From positions 2,108,001 to 2,172,000 of the forward strand of contig CBDCQY010000001.1 of NCBI GenBank assembly GCA_965220855.1: a stretch of DNA of 64,000 nucleotides, in the 5' to 3' direction. A program made the position numbers and the translations under genes. How positions within the stretch are numbered: the stretch's first letter is position 1; every line of letters begins with the position of its first letter. The notes below the pieces were generated by a model. The model worked only from the letters and a program-made list of their open reading frames with translations, had not been told where the DNA came from and did not search any database. Shown one piece after another: positions 10,376 to 19,271 of the stretch. The stretch is from Bin95 sp965220855. GTDB lineage: Bacteria; Pseudomonadota; Alphaproteobacteria; Bin95.

Positions 10376-11259
10376 ACGGCGCGCCGGTCGTCGGCATCGT
10401 CGGAGGCAGCGGCCTCTACGAGCTCGACGGCCTGGAGGACCCGCGCTGGATCGCCGTCCGCAGCCCCTGGGGCGAACCCTCGGATGAAATCCTGCACGCC
10501 CGGCTGGACGGCGTGGAGCTGCGCTTCCTGCCGCGCCACGGGCGCGGGCACCGCGTCAGCCCGAGCGACCTCGACAACCGCGCCAATATCGACGCGCTGA
10601 AGCGCGCCGGCGCGACGGAGATCGTCTCGCTGTCGGCGGTCGGCTCGCTGCGGGAGGAACACGCGCCGGGCGACTTCGTGCTGGTCGATCAGTTCATCGA
10701 CCGCACCTTCGCGCGCGCCAAGACCTTCTTCGGCGCCGGCTGCACGGCGCATGTCTCCATGGCGGACCCGGTCTGCCCCCGGCTCGGCGACGCGCTCATG
10801 GCGGCCGCGGGCGAGGCCGGCCTCCGGCTCCACCGGGGCGGGACCTATCTCGCCATGGAGGGGCCGCAATTCTCCACCCGCGCCGAGAGCGCGCTCTATC
10901 GAAGCTGGGGCTGCGCGGTTATCGGCATGACCGCCATGCCGGAGGCGAAGCTCGCCCGCGAGGCCGAGCTCTGCTACGCCACCGTCGCCATGGTGACCGA
11001 TTACGATTGCTGGCATGACGACCATGAGGATGTGTCTGTCGAGACCGTGATCCGGGTGCTGCTGGGCAATGCCGAGAAGGGTCGGGCGCTGGTGCGCCAT
11101 CTGCTGCCGGCGCTCGGCCGGCGCCGCGAGGCCTGCCACGCCGGCTGCCACCATGCGCTGGAGCACGCCCTGATCACCCGGCCCGAAGCGCGCGACCCGG
11201 CCCTGCTGGCGAAGCTCGACGCCGTTGCCGGCCGGGTGCTGCGCGCACCCCCGGCATGA
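10372..11259 (+). CDS. mtnP: S-methyl-5'-thioadenosine phosphorylase
   Basis: This enzyme phosphorolyses methylthioadenosine, the by-product of polyamine and homoserine-lactone synthesis, to adenine and 5-methylthioribose-1-phosphate. The 295-residue product has GGSGLY (11-16), LPRHGRGHRVSPSDLDNRAN, TYLAMEGPQFSTRAES and GMTAMPEAKLAREAELCYA, all typical of MTAP. The start is taken as TTG at 10372, overlapping the petC stop (TTGA) with AGGGA about 7 nt upstream; a GTG at 10357 inside petC is the alternative. It overlaps mtnA as ATGA, so the two are coupled. Confidence 0.9.
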   Translation: MNGAPVVGIVGGSGLYELDGLEDPRWIAVRSPWGEPSDEILHARLDGVELRFLPRHGRGHRVSPSDLDNRANIDALKRAGATEIVSLSAVGSLREEHAPGDFVLVDQFIDRTFARAKTFFGAGCTAHVSMADPVCPRLGDALMAAAGEAGLRLHRGGTYLAMEGPQFSTRAESALYRSWGCAVIGMTAMPEAKLAREAELCYATVAMVTDYDCWHDDHEDVSVETVIRVLLGNAEKGRALVRHLLPALGRRREACHAGCHHALEHALITRPEARDPALLAKLDAVAGRVLRAPPA

Positions 11260-12365
11260 AGGTCGATGGCGTTCCCTGGCGCAGCATCTGGCCGGAGGCC
11301 GACGGGCGGTCGGTCGGCGTCATCGATCAGACCTGGCTGCCGCACCGTTTCCGGACCCGCCGGCTCGCCTCGCTGGAGGACGCCGCCGAGGCGATTCGGG
11401 TCATGCGGGTGCGCGGCGCGCCGCTGATCGGCGCGACGGCCGCCTACGGCCTGGCGCTGGCGCTCGACCGCGACCCCTCCGACACGGCGCTCGACGCCGC
11501 GCGCGCAACGCTGCTGGCGACGCGGCCGACCGCGGTCAACCTCTCCTGGGCGCTGGCGGAGGTCGCGCGCACCGTCGGCCCGCTGCCGGAGGAAGCGCGC
11601 GCAGCGGCCGCCTTCCGCCGGGCGGGCGAGATTGCGGATGAGGATGTCGGGATCAACCGCGCCATCGGCGGGCACGGGCTGGGTCTTATCCGCGCCGCCG
11701 CTGCAGGCCGCAGCGGCGAGCCGGTGCAGATCCTGACGCATTGCAACGCCGGCTGGCTGGCGACGGTCGATTGGGGCACCGCGCTCGCGCCGATCTATCT
11801 GGCGCATGACGAGGGCGTGGCGCTGCATGTCTGGGTGGATGAGACCCGGCCGCGCAACCAGGGCGCCGGGCTGACCGCCTGGGAGCTCGGCCGCCACGGG
11901 GTGCCGCACACGGTCGTCGTCGATAGCGCCGCCGGTCATCTGATGCAGCGCGGCCGGGTCGATCTCTGCATCGTCGGCACCGATCGCACCACCGCGACAG
12001 GCGATGTCTGCAACAAGATCGGCACCTACGCCAAGGCGCTGGCGGCGGCAGATAATGGCGTGCCCTTCTATGTGGCGCTGCCCGGCCCGACCATCGACTG
12101 GACGCGCAGCGACGGCCTCGCCTCGATCCCGATCGAGGAGCGCGACGCCTCGGAAGTGCGCACGGTGTGGGGCCGGACCGAGGCCGGCGGGCTGGAGGCG
12201 GTGGCGGTGGCCCCGGCGGACTCGCCCGCCGCCAACCCCGCCTTCGACATCACCCCGGCCCGGCTGGTCACCGGCCTGATCACCGAGCGCGGCGTCGCCG
12301 CTCCGGACGGCCTTGCGGGGCTGTTCCCGGAACATGCGCCCGCCGCGAGCGAACAGGGAGTTTGA
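11256..12365 (+). CDS. mtnA: S-methyl-5-thioribose-1-phosphate isomerase
   Basis: MtnA converts methylthioribose-1-phosphate to methylthioribulose-1-phosphate, the step after MtnP. The 369-residue product has RGAPLIGATAAYGLALA, the catalytic Cys163 in LTHCNAGWLATVDWGTAL, ETRPRNQGAGLTAWEL, and the catalytic Asp243 in GTDRTTATGDVCNKIGTY, which separates this family from eIF2B-type homologues. The ATG overlaps the mtnP stop. No later methionine-salvage gene (mtnB, mtnC, mtnD, RuBisCO-like mtnW or a DHAP-shunt aldolase) is in the window, so the fate of the product must be sought elsewhere. Confidence 0.94.
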   Translation: MKVDGVPWRSIWPEADGRSVGVIDQTWLPHRFRTRRLASLEDAAEAIRVMRVRGAPLIGATAAYGLALALDRDPSDTALDAARATLLATRPTAVNLSWALAEVARTVGPLPEEARAAAAFRRAGEIADEDVGINRAIGGHGLGLIRAAAAGRSGEPVQILTHCNAGWLATVDWGTALAPIYLAHDEGVALHVWVDETRPRNQGAGLTAWELGRHGVPHTVVVDSAAGHLMQRGRVDLCIVGTDRTTATGDVCNKIGTYAKALAAADNGVPFYVALPGPTIDWTRSDGLASIPIEERDASEVRTVWGRTEAGGLEAVAVAPADSPAANPAFDITPARLVTGLITERGVAAPDGLAGLFPEHAPAASEQGV

Positions 12366-12369
12366 GCCT

Positions 12370-13449
12370 GTGCCGACGATCCGCGAGGAGAAGCTGCGCG
12401 CCCTGGTGCGCGAGATTTGCGCCGCCGCCGGCAGCGCCGGCGACGAGCCGGCGGATGTCGCCGACAATCTGGTCTATGCCAATCTCACCGGCCATGACAG
12501 CCACGGCGTCGGCATGCTGCCGCGCTATGTGAAGGCGGTGCAGGCGGGCGAGCTTCGCCCCAATGTCGAGATCGACCTTGCGGTCGATGCCGGCTCCATG
12601 CTGGTGGTGGACGGCAAGGCGGGCTACGGGCAGTCGGTCGGCAAGCAGGCCATGGCGCTCGCCATCGCGCGCGCGAAGCAGCATGGCGTGTGCATCATGG
12701 CGATACGCCGGTCGTTCCATCTCTGCCGCATCGGCGCCTGGGGCGAGCAATGCGCGCGCGAGGGGCTGGTCTCGGTGCATTATGTCAATGTCGTCGGCCA
12801 TCCGGGGCTGGTGGCGCCCTGGCGCGGCTCGGACGCGCGCTACGCGACCAATCCCTATTGCATCACCATGCCGGCGACCGGGAGCAATCCCGTGACGCAG
12901 CTCGACATGGCGACCAGCGTGGTGGCCCATGGCAAGGTCCGCGTCGCCCGCAACAAGGGCGAGCGGATGGCGCCCGGCGCGCTGATCGACAGCCGGGGCC
13001 GCCCGACCACCGACCCCAATGTCATGTTCGAGCAGCCGATGGGCGCGATCATGCCGTTCGCCGAACACAAGGGCTATGGCATGGCGCTGATGAGCGAGCT
13101 GATGGCGGGTGTGCTCTCCGGCGGCCGGACCTGCCGGCCGGAAACGCATCATGCGCAGGATACGATCCTGAACAATATGCTCTCCATCGTCTTCGATCCG
13201 GCCCGGCTGGTGGCGCCGGAGTTCTACGATGCGGAGATGGACGCCACGCTCGCGCATGTGAAAGGCTCGCCGCCCGCCGACCCCGCGCTGCCGGTGCTGG
13301 CGCCGGGCGACCCCGAGCGCGCGAGCCACGCCGAGCGCAGCGCCAGCGGCATCCCGGTGGATGACGAGACCTGGCGCGAACTGGAGGCCGCGGCGCTCTC
13401 GGTCGGCATCGACGCGGCGGCGTTCCGCCGGCTCGCCGGGGTGAACTGA
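12370..13449 (+). CDS. Ldh family (malate/L-lactate/ureidoglycolate type) NAD(P)-dependent oxidoreductase
   Basis: A 359-residue member of the malate/L-lactate dehydrogenase superfamily that is unrelated to classical LDH; it oxidises 2-hydroxyacids or reduces imino acids with NAD(P). Visible blocks are LTGHDSHGVGMLPRYVKAV, IRRSFHLCRIGAWGEQ (the usual SSHFG region), LDMATSVVAHGKVRVA and MPFAEHKGYGMALMSELMAG. The GTG at 12370 is preferred because AGGGAG precedes it and it lies 4 bases after the mtnA stop; an ATG 19 codons upstream would start inside mtnA. It appears to be the last gene of the petABC-mtnPA run. The substrate is unknown. Confidence 0.85.
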   Translation: MPTIREEKLRALVREICAAAGSAGDEPADVADNLVYANLTGHDSHGVGMLPRYVKAVQAGELRPNVEIDLAVDAGSMLVVDGKAGYGQSVGKQAMALAIARAKQHGVCIMAIRRSFHLCRIGAWGEQCAREGLVSVHYVNVVGHPGLVAPWRGSDARYATNPYCITMPATGSNPVTQLDMATSVVAHGKVRVARNKGERMAPGALIDSRGRPTTDPNVMFEQPMGAIMPFAEHKGYGMALMSELMAGVLSGGRTCRPETHHAQDTILNNMLSIVFDPARLVAPEFYDAEMDATLAHVKGSPPADPALPVLAPGDPERASHAERSASGIPVDDETWRELEAAALSVGIDAAAFRRLAGVN

Positions 13450-13464
13450 CCGCGCCGCCGGCGC

Positions 13465-15027
13465 TCAGGGCCGCATGCGGAAATAGCTGGGGCCGGTCTC
13501 GCGCAGCGGCGCGGCCAGATTGGCGAACTCGCAGAGCAGCGGGCGCGTATTGCGCGGATCGACGATCTCCTCGATCCAGAAGGTCTCCGCCGAGCGGAAG
13601 GGGGAGCGCAGCTTTTCCAGCCGCTCCTCGATCTCGGCGAGCTTGGCGTCGGGATCCTCGGCCGCATCCAGGTCGGCGCGGTAGGCGGCCTCGATGCCGC
13701 CCTCCAGCGGCAGCGAGCCCCAGAAGCCCGAGGGCCAGGCGTAGCGGTAGGAGAGCCGCCCGCCATTCTGATGCGCCGCGCCGGCCACGCCGAACACATT
13801 GCGCAGGATGACCGCGCACCAGGGGATGGTGGTCTGCCAGATCGCCGACATGGCCTCGACGCCATAGCGGATGGTGGCCTCGCGCTCGGACTTCGAGCCG
13901 ATCAGGAAGCCAGGGCAATCGACCAGATAGACCATCGGCAGGTGGAAGGTCTGGGCCAGATCGACGAAGCGGCGCACCTTGCGGCAGGCGTCGGCGGTCC
14001 AGCCGCCGCCGAAGAAATAGGGATCGGAGGCCATGACCGCGACCGGCCAGCCGTCGAGCCGCGCAAAGCCGGTGGCGACGGAGCGGCCCCATTCGCGCCC
14101 GAACTCGAAGAAGCTGCCGCGATCGACCACCGCCTCGACGATCGGGCGCACGCGATAGACCTTGCGCCGGTCGCGCGGCACGGCTTCCAGCAGCCATTCC
14201 TCCCGCCGGTCGGGGTCGTCGGTCGCTGGCCCGCGCTCGGCCAGCCCGTAAACCGAGGAGGGCAGATAGGAGAGGAAGCGCCGGGCGAGGTCGAAGGCGT
14301 GCTGCTCGCTGTCGGCGGCATAGTCGATGGCGCCGTTGCGGGCGTGGATCTTCCAGCCGCCCAGCTCCTGCTTGTCGAGGCTCTCGCCCAGGCGCTCGAC
14401 CACCGGCGGGCCGGCGACGAACAGCGCCGCCTGCTCCTTGACCAGCACCGAGAAATGCGCCGCCGCCAGATGCGCCGCGCCGAGGCCCGCGACCGAGCCG
14501 AGGCCCAGCGCCACGCGCGGCACCGCGCCCATGTTCTCTACCACCCATTCCCAGCCCTTGACGCCCGGCACGTTGGAGCGGCCATCGGTCTCGATGGTCT
14601 TGACCGAGCCGCCGCCGCCGGAGCCTTCCACCATGCGCACCAGCGGCAGGCGCAGCTGGTTCGCCATCTGCTCGCACATGATGTGCTTTTCCTTGATGGT
14701 CGCGTCGGCGGAGCCGCCGCGCACGGTGAAATCGTCGCCGCCGACGACTACCGGCCGCCCTTCGATGCGTGCGCGCCCGAACACGAAATTGGAGGGGAGC
14801 AGATGTTCGAGGTCGTTGCGACCGTCATAGCGCGCGAGGCCGGCGATGGCGCCGATCTCGTGAAAGCTGCCCTCATCGACCAGGGCGGCGATGCGCTCGC
14901 GGACATTCATCCGTCCGCCGTCGCGCTGGCGCTTGACGCGCATCTCCCCGCCGAGGCGATAGGCGAAAGCCTCGCGCCGGCCGAGTTCGTCCAGTTCGGG
15001 CTGCCAGTTCATTCCCGCATCCTTCAT
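13465..15027 (-). CDS. Acyl-CoA carboxylase carboxyltransferase (beta) subunit
   Basis: This 520-residue biotin-dependent carboxyltransferase transfers CO2 from carboxybiotin to an acyl-CoA (propionyl-, methylcrotonyl- or geranyl-CoA types). The N-terminal half has RVKRQRDGGRMNVRERIAAL and MVEGSGGGGSVKTIET, and the C-terminal half has VDCPGFLIGSKSEREATIR, NVFGVAGAAHQNGG and WPSGFWGSLPLEGG. Two starts are possible: ATG 15027, or ATG 15012, which has AAGGA 9 nt upstream. No biotin carboxylase/BCCP alpha chain is adjacent, so the partner must be encoded elsewhere. It converges on the Ldh-family gene with a 15-bp gap. Confidence 0.87.
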   Translation of the reverse strand: MKDAGMNWQPELDELGRREAFAYRLGGEMRVKRQRDGGRMNVRERIAALVDEGSFHEIGAIAGLARYDGRNDLEHLLPSNFVFGRARIEGRPVVVGGDDFTVRGGSADATIKEKHIMCEQMANQLRLPLVRMVEGSGGGGSVKTIETDGRSNVPGVKGWEWVVENMGAVPRVALGLGSVAGLGAAHLAAAHFSVLVKEQAALFVAGPPVVERLGESLDKQELGGWKIHARNGAIDYAADSEQHAFDLARRFLSYLPSSVYGLAERGPATDDPDRREEWLLEAVPRDRRKVYRVRPIVEAVVDRGSFFEFGREWGRSVATGFARLDGWPVAVMASDPYFFGGGWTADACRKVRRFVDLAQTFHLPMVYLVDCPGFLIGSKSEREATIRYGVEAMSAIWQTTIPWCAVILRNVFGVAGAAHQNGGRLSYRYAWPSGFWGSLPLEGGIEAAYRADLDAAEDPDAKLAEIEERLEKLRSPFRSAETFWIEEIVDPRNTRPLLCEFANLAAPLRETGPSYFRMRP

Positions 15028-15121
15028 GCCGCTCCGTGCGGCTCATGCTAGAACGGTTCCGTCGCCGGGGGAACGCGCCAGCCGGGCGGCGCCTGTTCCC
15101 TTTGGCCGAGGGCCGTTGCCG

Positions 15122-16117
15122 TTGCGTCTCTTTCTCTATGCTCCCGACCGCGAGCGCCTCAGCCAGCGGCTTGCGGCCTTCCCGGAGCTGGATGTGCTCG
15201 CCATGGACGACGCCAGGGCGGTGCGCGACGGGCAGGGCCGGGCGGTGGATCGCCACGATGTGCGCCCGGCGCTCGCCTACGCCTCCACCGACCTCTATAC
15301 GCGCGGGCCGGTGCGCGCCTTTTTCGGCGTGCTGCGCCATGCCGATGCGCTTCGCTGGCTGCAATCCGGCGGCGCGGGGCACGACGCGCCGATCTTCCGC
15401 ACGCTGGCGGAGCGCGGCGTCACGGTCTGCAACAGCAATGCGGCCGCGCCGGCGGTCGCCGACCATGTGCTGGCCGGCGTATTCGAGGCCTTTCACCCGA
15501 TCGCCGAGCGCCGCGCACAGCAGCGCGGGCGGGAGTGGCGCCGGCTCGACTTTCGCGAGATCGCCGGCACGCGCTGGCTGATCGTCGGCCTCGGCCATAT
15601 CGGCTCTGCGGTGGCCAGGCGCGCGCGGGGCTTCGATGCGCATGTGACGGGCTTGCGCCGCCATGCCGCCGGCGGTGAGCCGGTCGATGCCATGGCCGCG
15701 CCGGGCGAGCTTGCGCAACTGCTGCCGGAGGCCGATGTCGTGGTGCTGACCGCGCCGCTCACGCCCGAGACGCAGGGCCTGGTGGATGCGGCCTTCCTGG
15801 AGGCGATGAAGCCGGGTTCGGTGCTGGTGAATGTCGGGCGCGGCGGCCTGGTGGACGAGGCGGCGCTGCTGGCGGCGCTCGATCGCGGCAGGCCGGCGCA
15901 CGCCGTGCTGGACGTCTTCGTCGAGGAGCCGCTGCCGGCCTGGAGCCGCTTCTGGTCGCACCCCCGCGTGCTGCTGAGCGCCCACTGCGCCGCCTCCTCC
16001 CCCGGCACGGTGCAGCGCAACGACGCCCTCTTCCTGGACAACCTCACCCGCTTCCTCAAGGGCGACCCCCTCCACCTCCAGGTCGCCCCCGCTCTGCTCA
16101 CGGAGCGGGACGGGTAG
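15122..16117 (+). CDS. D-2-hydroxyacid dehydrogenase (D-isomer specific, NAD(P)-dependent)
   Basis: A 331-residue 2-hydroxyacid dehydrogenase of the phosphoglycerate dehydrogenase/formate dehydrogenase fold, reducing 2-oxoacids. The NAD motif is IVGLGHIGSAVARRA. The catalytic Arg is in VNVGRGGLVDE, the Glu in DVFVEEPLP and the His in SAHCAASSPG. The start is uncertain: homologous sequence begins around LRLFLYAPDR, and TTG at 15122 or 15116 are the nearest start codons, while an ATG at 15026 overlaps the divergent carboxylase start. It is probably involved in glyoxylate, hydroxypyruvate or branched 2-oxoacid reduction; this is not resolved. Confidence 0.85.
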   Translation: MRLFLYAPDRERLSQRLAAFPELDVLAMDDARAVRDGQGRAVDRHDVRPALAYASTDLYTRGPVRAFFGVLRHADALRWLQSGGAGHDAPIFRTLAERGVTVCNSNAAAPAVADHVLAGVFEAFHPIAERRAQQRGREWRRLDFREIAGTRWLIVGLGHIGSAVARRARGFDAHVTGLRRHAAGGEPVDAMAAPGELAQLLPEADVVVLTAPLTPETQGLVDAAFLEAMKPGSVLVNVGRGGLVDEAALLAALDRGRPAHAVLDVFVEEPLPAWSRFWSHPRVLLSAHCAASSPGTVQRNDALFLDNLTRFLKGDPLHLQVAPALLTERDG

Positions 16118-16151
16118 GGGAGGCGATATGCCGACTCTTCGGCTGTGAAAG

Positions 16152-16200
16152 TTCGATTTTCGATCTATATATAGATAAAATTTGCATGATATGTTCGATA
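16152..16200 (+). promoter_or_regulatory. AT-rich palindromic promoter/operator of the XRE-ImmA gene
   Basis: In a GC-rich window this 50-bp stretch is strikingly AT-rich. It contains the perfect 14-bp palindrome ATCTATATATAGAT (16163-16176) and three direct TTCGAT copies (16152, 16159, 16194). It lies just upstream of a gene encoding an XRE-type DNA-binding domain, with GGGAGGA at the ribosome-binding position downstream. Autoregulation by that protein is the natural hypothesis. Confidence 0.55.
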
Positions 16201-16218
16201 TTCGGGAGGAAGTGGATC

Positions 16219-17457
16219 ATGGATGCGAAGGAACTGGGGGCGCGGTTGCGCTCGGCCCGGGAGTTGCGCGCTCTCAGCCAACAGGCGGCGGCCCTGGCCA
16301 TGGACCTGCCCCGCACCGCGATCACGCAGCTTGAAGCCGGCAGGCGGTCCGTATCGACCCTCGAACTGACCCGGTTCGCCGAACTCTATCGGCTCTCTGT
16401 CTCCGACCTCCTGCGGGGAAAAGTCGGAGACGAAGACAAGGACGTCCTCGTGACCCTTTACCGTGCGGCGCCGGGGTTGGAAGACGATCCGCTTGTGCGC
16501 GAGGAGGTCACCCGGAACCTTCGCCTTTGTCGCGAGGGCGTTGTGCTCGAACGCTTGCTAGGCGCGAACTCCCGGTCTGGCCCTCCCAGCTACGAGATGC
16601 GGCGTCCCCGCTCACCGGGCGAGGCCGTGGCGCAGGGCGAGGAGGTAGCCGAGCAGGAGCGCCGCAGGCTCGGCCTTGGGAGTGCGCCGATCGCCGATAT
16701 CTCGGAACTCATCGTCTCGCAGGGCGTCTGGGCGTCCAGCGTGTCATTTCCCGATGGCATGTCAGGATTGTTTCTGAGGCACCCTGACGTCGGCTTGGCC
16801 ATTCTCGTGAACGCGCGCCATGTGAAAGGGCGGAAACGCTTTTCTTTTGCTCACGAATACGCGCACGCCCTTGTAGACAGAAACGGCGTTGTTGCGATCT
16901 CCAGTGTCGACAACTCGTCGGATTTGGTTGAAACGCGCGCCAACGCCTTCGCTGCCGCCTTTCTCATGCCCGAGGATGGCATTCGCGCGTTTCTCCGGAC
17001 CCATGACAAGGACCTTCCGGCCCGCCGGAAGCACGCTGTTTTCGAAGTAGCCGGCGGCGGTCGAATCGAAGCGGAGCTGCGCCCGTCGGCGCGCGCGCAA
17101 CGCATAGCGTGCAAGGACAGCGCTCTGCTGGCGCATCGTTTCGGAGTCAGCTACCGGGCGGCGGTCTATCGGTTGAAGAGCCTTCGATATATTTCCGACC
17201 GCGAAAGTAAGGATCTGCTCGGACAGGAGCGCTTTGGGCGCCGCTATCTCAAGGAACTCGGTATGTTCGCCGATGTCGGCGAGCAGGAGGAGCAGCACTA
17301 TCGGGACCGGGAACTCCGTAGCGAAGTAGCCCATCTCGCCATCGAGGCCTATCGTCGCGAAGAGATTTCCCGCGGCCGGCTGCTGGAACTGAGCGCCATT
17401 CTCGGCGTGACCGGCGACACCCTGCTGAGCCTCGGCGAGGCGGCGCGCGGCGAGTGA
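16219..17457 (+). CDS. XRE-type HTH regulator fused to an ImmA/IrrE metallopeptidase
   Basis: A 412-residue two-domain regulator. Residues 1-70 form an XRE/Cro helix-turn-helix (GARLRSARELRALSQQAAAL, then AITQLEAGRRSVS). Residues about 160-290 form an ImmA/IrrE (DUF955) zinc protease domain with HEYAH at 212-216 and the downstream Glu in VETRANAFAAAFLMP (about 238). The C-terminal part contains SYRAAVYRLKSL, usual for this family. Such proteins cleave a repressor or antitoxin in response to stress, as IrrE/DdrO and ImmA/ImmR do. No obvious partner lies beside it. The start at 16219 has GGGAGGA; an in-frame ATG 11 codons upstream is less likely. Base composition is lower in GC than the flanking genes, suggesting acquisition. 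Confidence 0.88.
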   Translation: MDAKELGARLRSARELRALSQQAAALAMDLPRTAITQLEAGRRSVSTLELTRFAELYRLSVSDLLRGKVGDEDKDVLVTLYRAAPGLEDDPLVREEVTRNLRLCREGVVLERLLGANSRSGPPSYEMRRPRSPGEAVAQGEEVAEQERRRLGLGSAPIADISELIVSQGVWASSVSFPDGMSGLFLRHPDVGLAILVNARHVKGRKRFSFAHEYAHALVDRNGVVAISSVDNSSDLVETRANAFAAAFLMPEDGIRAFLRTHDKDLPARRKHAVFEVAGGGRIEAELRPSARAQRIACKDSALLAHRFGVSYRAAVYRLKSLRYISDRESKDLLGQERFGRRYLKELGMFADVGEQEEQHYRDRELRSEVAHLAIEAYRREEISRGRLLELSAILGVTGDTLLSLGEAARGE

Positions 17458-17481
17458 CTGGAAGACCGGTTCCGGCAGCGG

Positions 17482-17862
17482 TCACGCAGGCTTGTCCGCC
17501 CCGTCGGCCGTCCAAACCGCAAGTTCGTGACCGTCCGGGTCGGTAAAGTGAAAGCGTCGTCCGCCGGGGAAGGAATAGGCCGGCTTCGCGATGCGTCCGC
17601 CGGCAGCCTCGATCCGGCGGCAGGTGTCGTCGAGGTCTTCGGCATACAGCACCACCAGCGGACCGCCCGATGCGGGGCCGTGTTGCTCCAGCGCATTGAA
17701 GCCACCTTTCATCCGCCCGTCGGTGAATTCGCTGTAGTCCGGGCCGTAATCGGTAAAGCTCCAGCCGAAGGCTTGGCCGTAGAACCGCTTCGATCGGCCG
17801 GTGTCGGCGACCGCAAACTCGACATAGTCGATATGGAAACGCCGCTCCGGCATGGGCGTCAC
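17482..17862 (-). CDS. VOC family protein (glyoxalase/bleomycin resistance-like)
   Basis: A 126-residue single vicinal-oxygen-chelate protein with two beta-alpha-beta modules: HIDYVEFAVADTGRSKRFYG at the N-terminus and PLVVLYAEDLDDTCRRIEAAGG, then FPGGRRFHFTDPDGHELAVW in the second. The His in the first strand and the Glu in the last are the usual metal ligands. The GTG at 17862 overlaps the stop of the upstream MFS gene; an internal ATG at 17853 is possible. The function is not specified by sequence. Confidence 0.85.
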   Translation of the reverse strand: MTPMPERRFHIDYVEFAVADTGRSKRFYGQAFGWSFTDYGPDYSEFTDGRMKGGFNALEQHGPASGGPLVVLYAEDLDDTCRRIEAAGGRIAKPAYSFPGGRRFHFTDPDGHELAVWTADGADKPA

Positions 17863-19208
17863 GCCCGGCCATCGTCCCCCTCGGGCCGTACGCGGGTCAT
17901 GAGGGCGAGGCCGGCGGCGAGGAGGATGAGGATGGGCACGACGCCGAGGCGCTGGCTGCCCGAGAGGTCCGTCGCCAGCGCGACCAGGAAGGGGGCGAGG
18001 AACGATGTGGCCTTGCCGGCGAGCGCGTAGATGCCGAACGCCTCGGCCATGCGCGCCTCGTCCGCCTGGTGCACCAGCATGGTGCGCGAGGCCGCCTGCA
18101 GCGAGCCGGCCGTCGCCCCGATGACCGCGCCGCAGAGATAGAACGCCACCGCGGGCAGCGAGGAGGGCGCCTCCGGCGAGCCGACCGGGATGAACAGCAC
18201 CTCATGCGGCGCGATGCTCATGATGGCCCCGGCGGTCAGGGTCAGCACCACCACATTGACGACGATGACCGGCTTCGGCCCCCGCCGGCTGTCCTCCAGC
18301 CCACCGTACCAGGAGCCGACCGCGCCGGAGATCAGGATCACCAGGCCGAAAATCCCGATCTGGAACAGGCTCCAGCCCAGCACGCCGCTGGCGTAGATGC
18401 CGCCGAAGATGGAGATGCCGAGCACCGCGTCGCGGTAGAGCATCGAGGCCAGCAGATAGGCGAGCAGGCTCGGGCGCTTCGGCAGGCCGGCGAGCGTCGC
18501 CCGGAGGCCCCGCAGGCCCTCGCGCACCGCGCCCGCCACGGCCGCCGGCTGGCGGGCCGCATCGGGCGACCAGAGGAAGAAGGGCAGCATGAAGACCAGA
18601 TACCAGAGCGCCGAGAAAGGCCCGGCGGCCCGCGCGCCCTCGCCGGCGGCGGGGTCGAGGCCGAGGATCGGCGCGACGCCCAGCATGGTGCGCTCGGACC
18701 CCGGCGCCGGCGTCATCAGCCCCAGCACCAGGATGAGCGCCACCAGCCCGCCCCAATAGCCGAAGGCCCAGCCCGAGCCGGAGATGCGCCCCAGCTCGCC
18801 GCGCGGGCCGAGCTCCGGCAGCAGCGAGTTCACGAACACCGTGGCGAGTTCCACCCCGATCAGCGCCAGCACCACCAGCACCAGCACCGTGCGGGGGTCT
18901 TCGAGGCCGGGCGCCGCCGACCAGAGGCCGAACGCGCCCACCAGATAGAGCAGCGAGAACGCCACGATCCAGGGCTTGCGCGGCCCCTGCGCATCGGCGA
19001 CCGAGCCCAGAACCGGAGCGGCCAGCGCCATCAGCACCGAGCCGATGGCGATCGCATAGCCCCAGATGGCCTGGCCCTCGACCGGATTGGCCGCCACCTG
19101 CGAGGCGAAATAGGGGCCGAAGACGAAGGTGATGATGACGGTGTGGAACGGCTGGCTGGCCCAGTCGAAGAACATCCAGCCCCAGATACCCTTGCGTCGG
19201 CTTGCCAT
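17859..19208 (-). CDS. MFS transporter, UMF1/Atg22-like family
   Basis: A 449-residue 12-helix major-facilitator protein whose N-terminus, GIWGWMFFDWASQPFHTVI, is the signature of the Atg22/UMF1 group, homologous to the yeast vacuolar amino acid effluxer. The conserved SVADAQGPRKPW is in the loop after helix 2. The ATG at 19208 is preceded by GGGGGAG. It is coupled to the downstream VOC gene by a 4-nt overlap. It is probably an amino-acid or small-molecule exporter; the substrate is unknown. Confidence 0.87.
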   Translation of the reverse strand: MASRRKGIWGWMFFDWASQPFHTVIITFVFGPYFASQVAANPVEGQAIWGYAIAIGSVLMALAAPVLGSVADAQGPRKPWIVAFSLLYLVGAFGLWSAAPGLEDPRTVLVLVVLALIGVELATVFVNSLLPELGPRGELGRISGSGWAFGYWGGLVALILVLGLMTPAPGSERTMLGVAPILGLDPAAGEGARAAGPFSALWYLVFMLPFFLWSPDAARQPAAVAGAVREGLRGLRATLAGLPKRPSLLAYLLASMLYRDAVLGISIFGGIYASGVLGWSLFQIGIFGLVILISGAVGSWYGGLEDSRRGPKPVIVVNVVVLTLTAGAIMSIAPHEVLFIPVGSPEAPSSLPAVAFYLCGAVIGATAGSLQAASRTMLVHQADEARMAEAFGIYALAGKATSFLAPFLVALATDLSGSQRLGVVPILILLAAGLALMTRVRPEGDDGRA

Positions 19209-19271
19209 GGCGCGCTCCCCCTTCGGCGGCTGCGCTCTTTCCCTAACCCGTTTTCGCCGCTGCCGAAAGTA

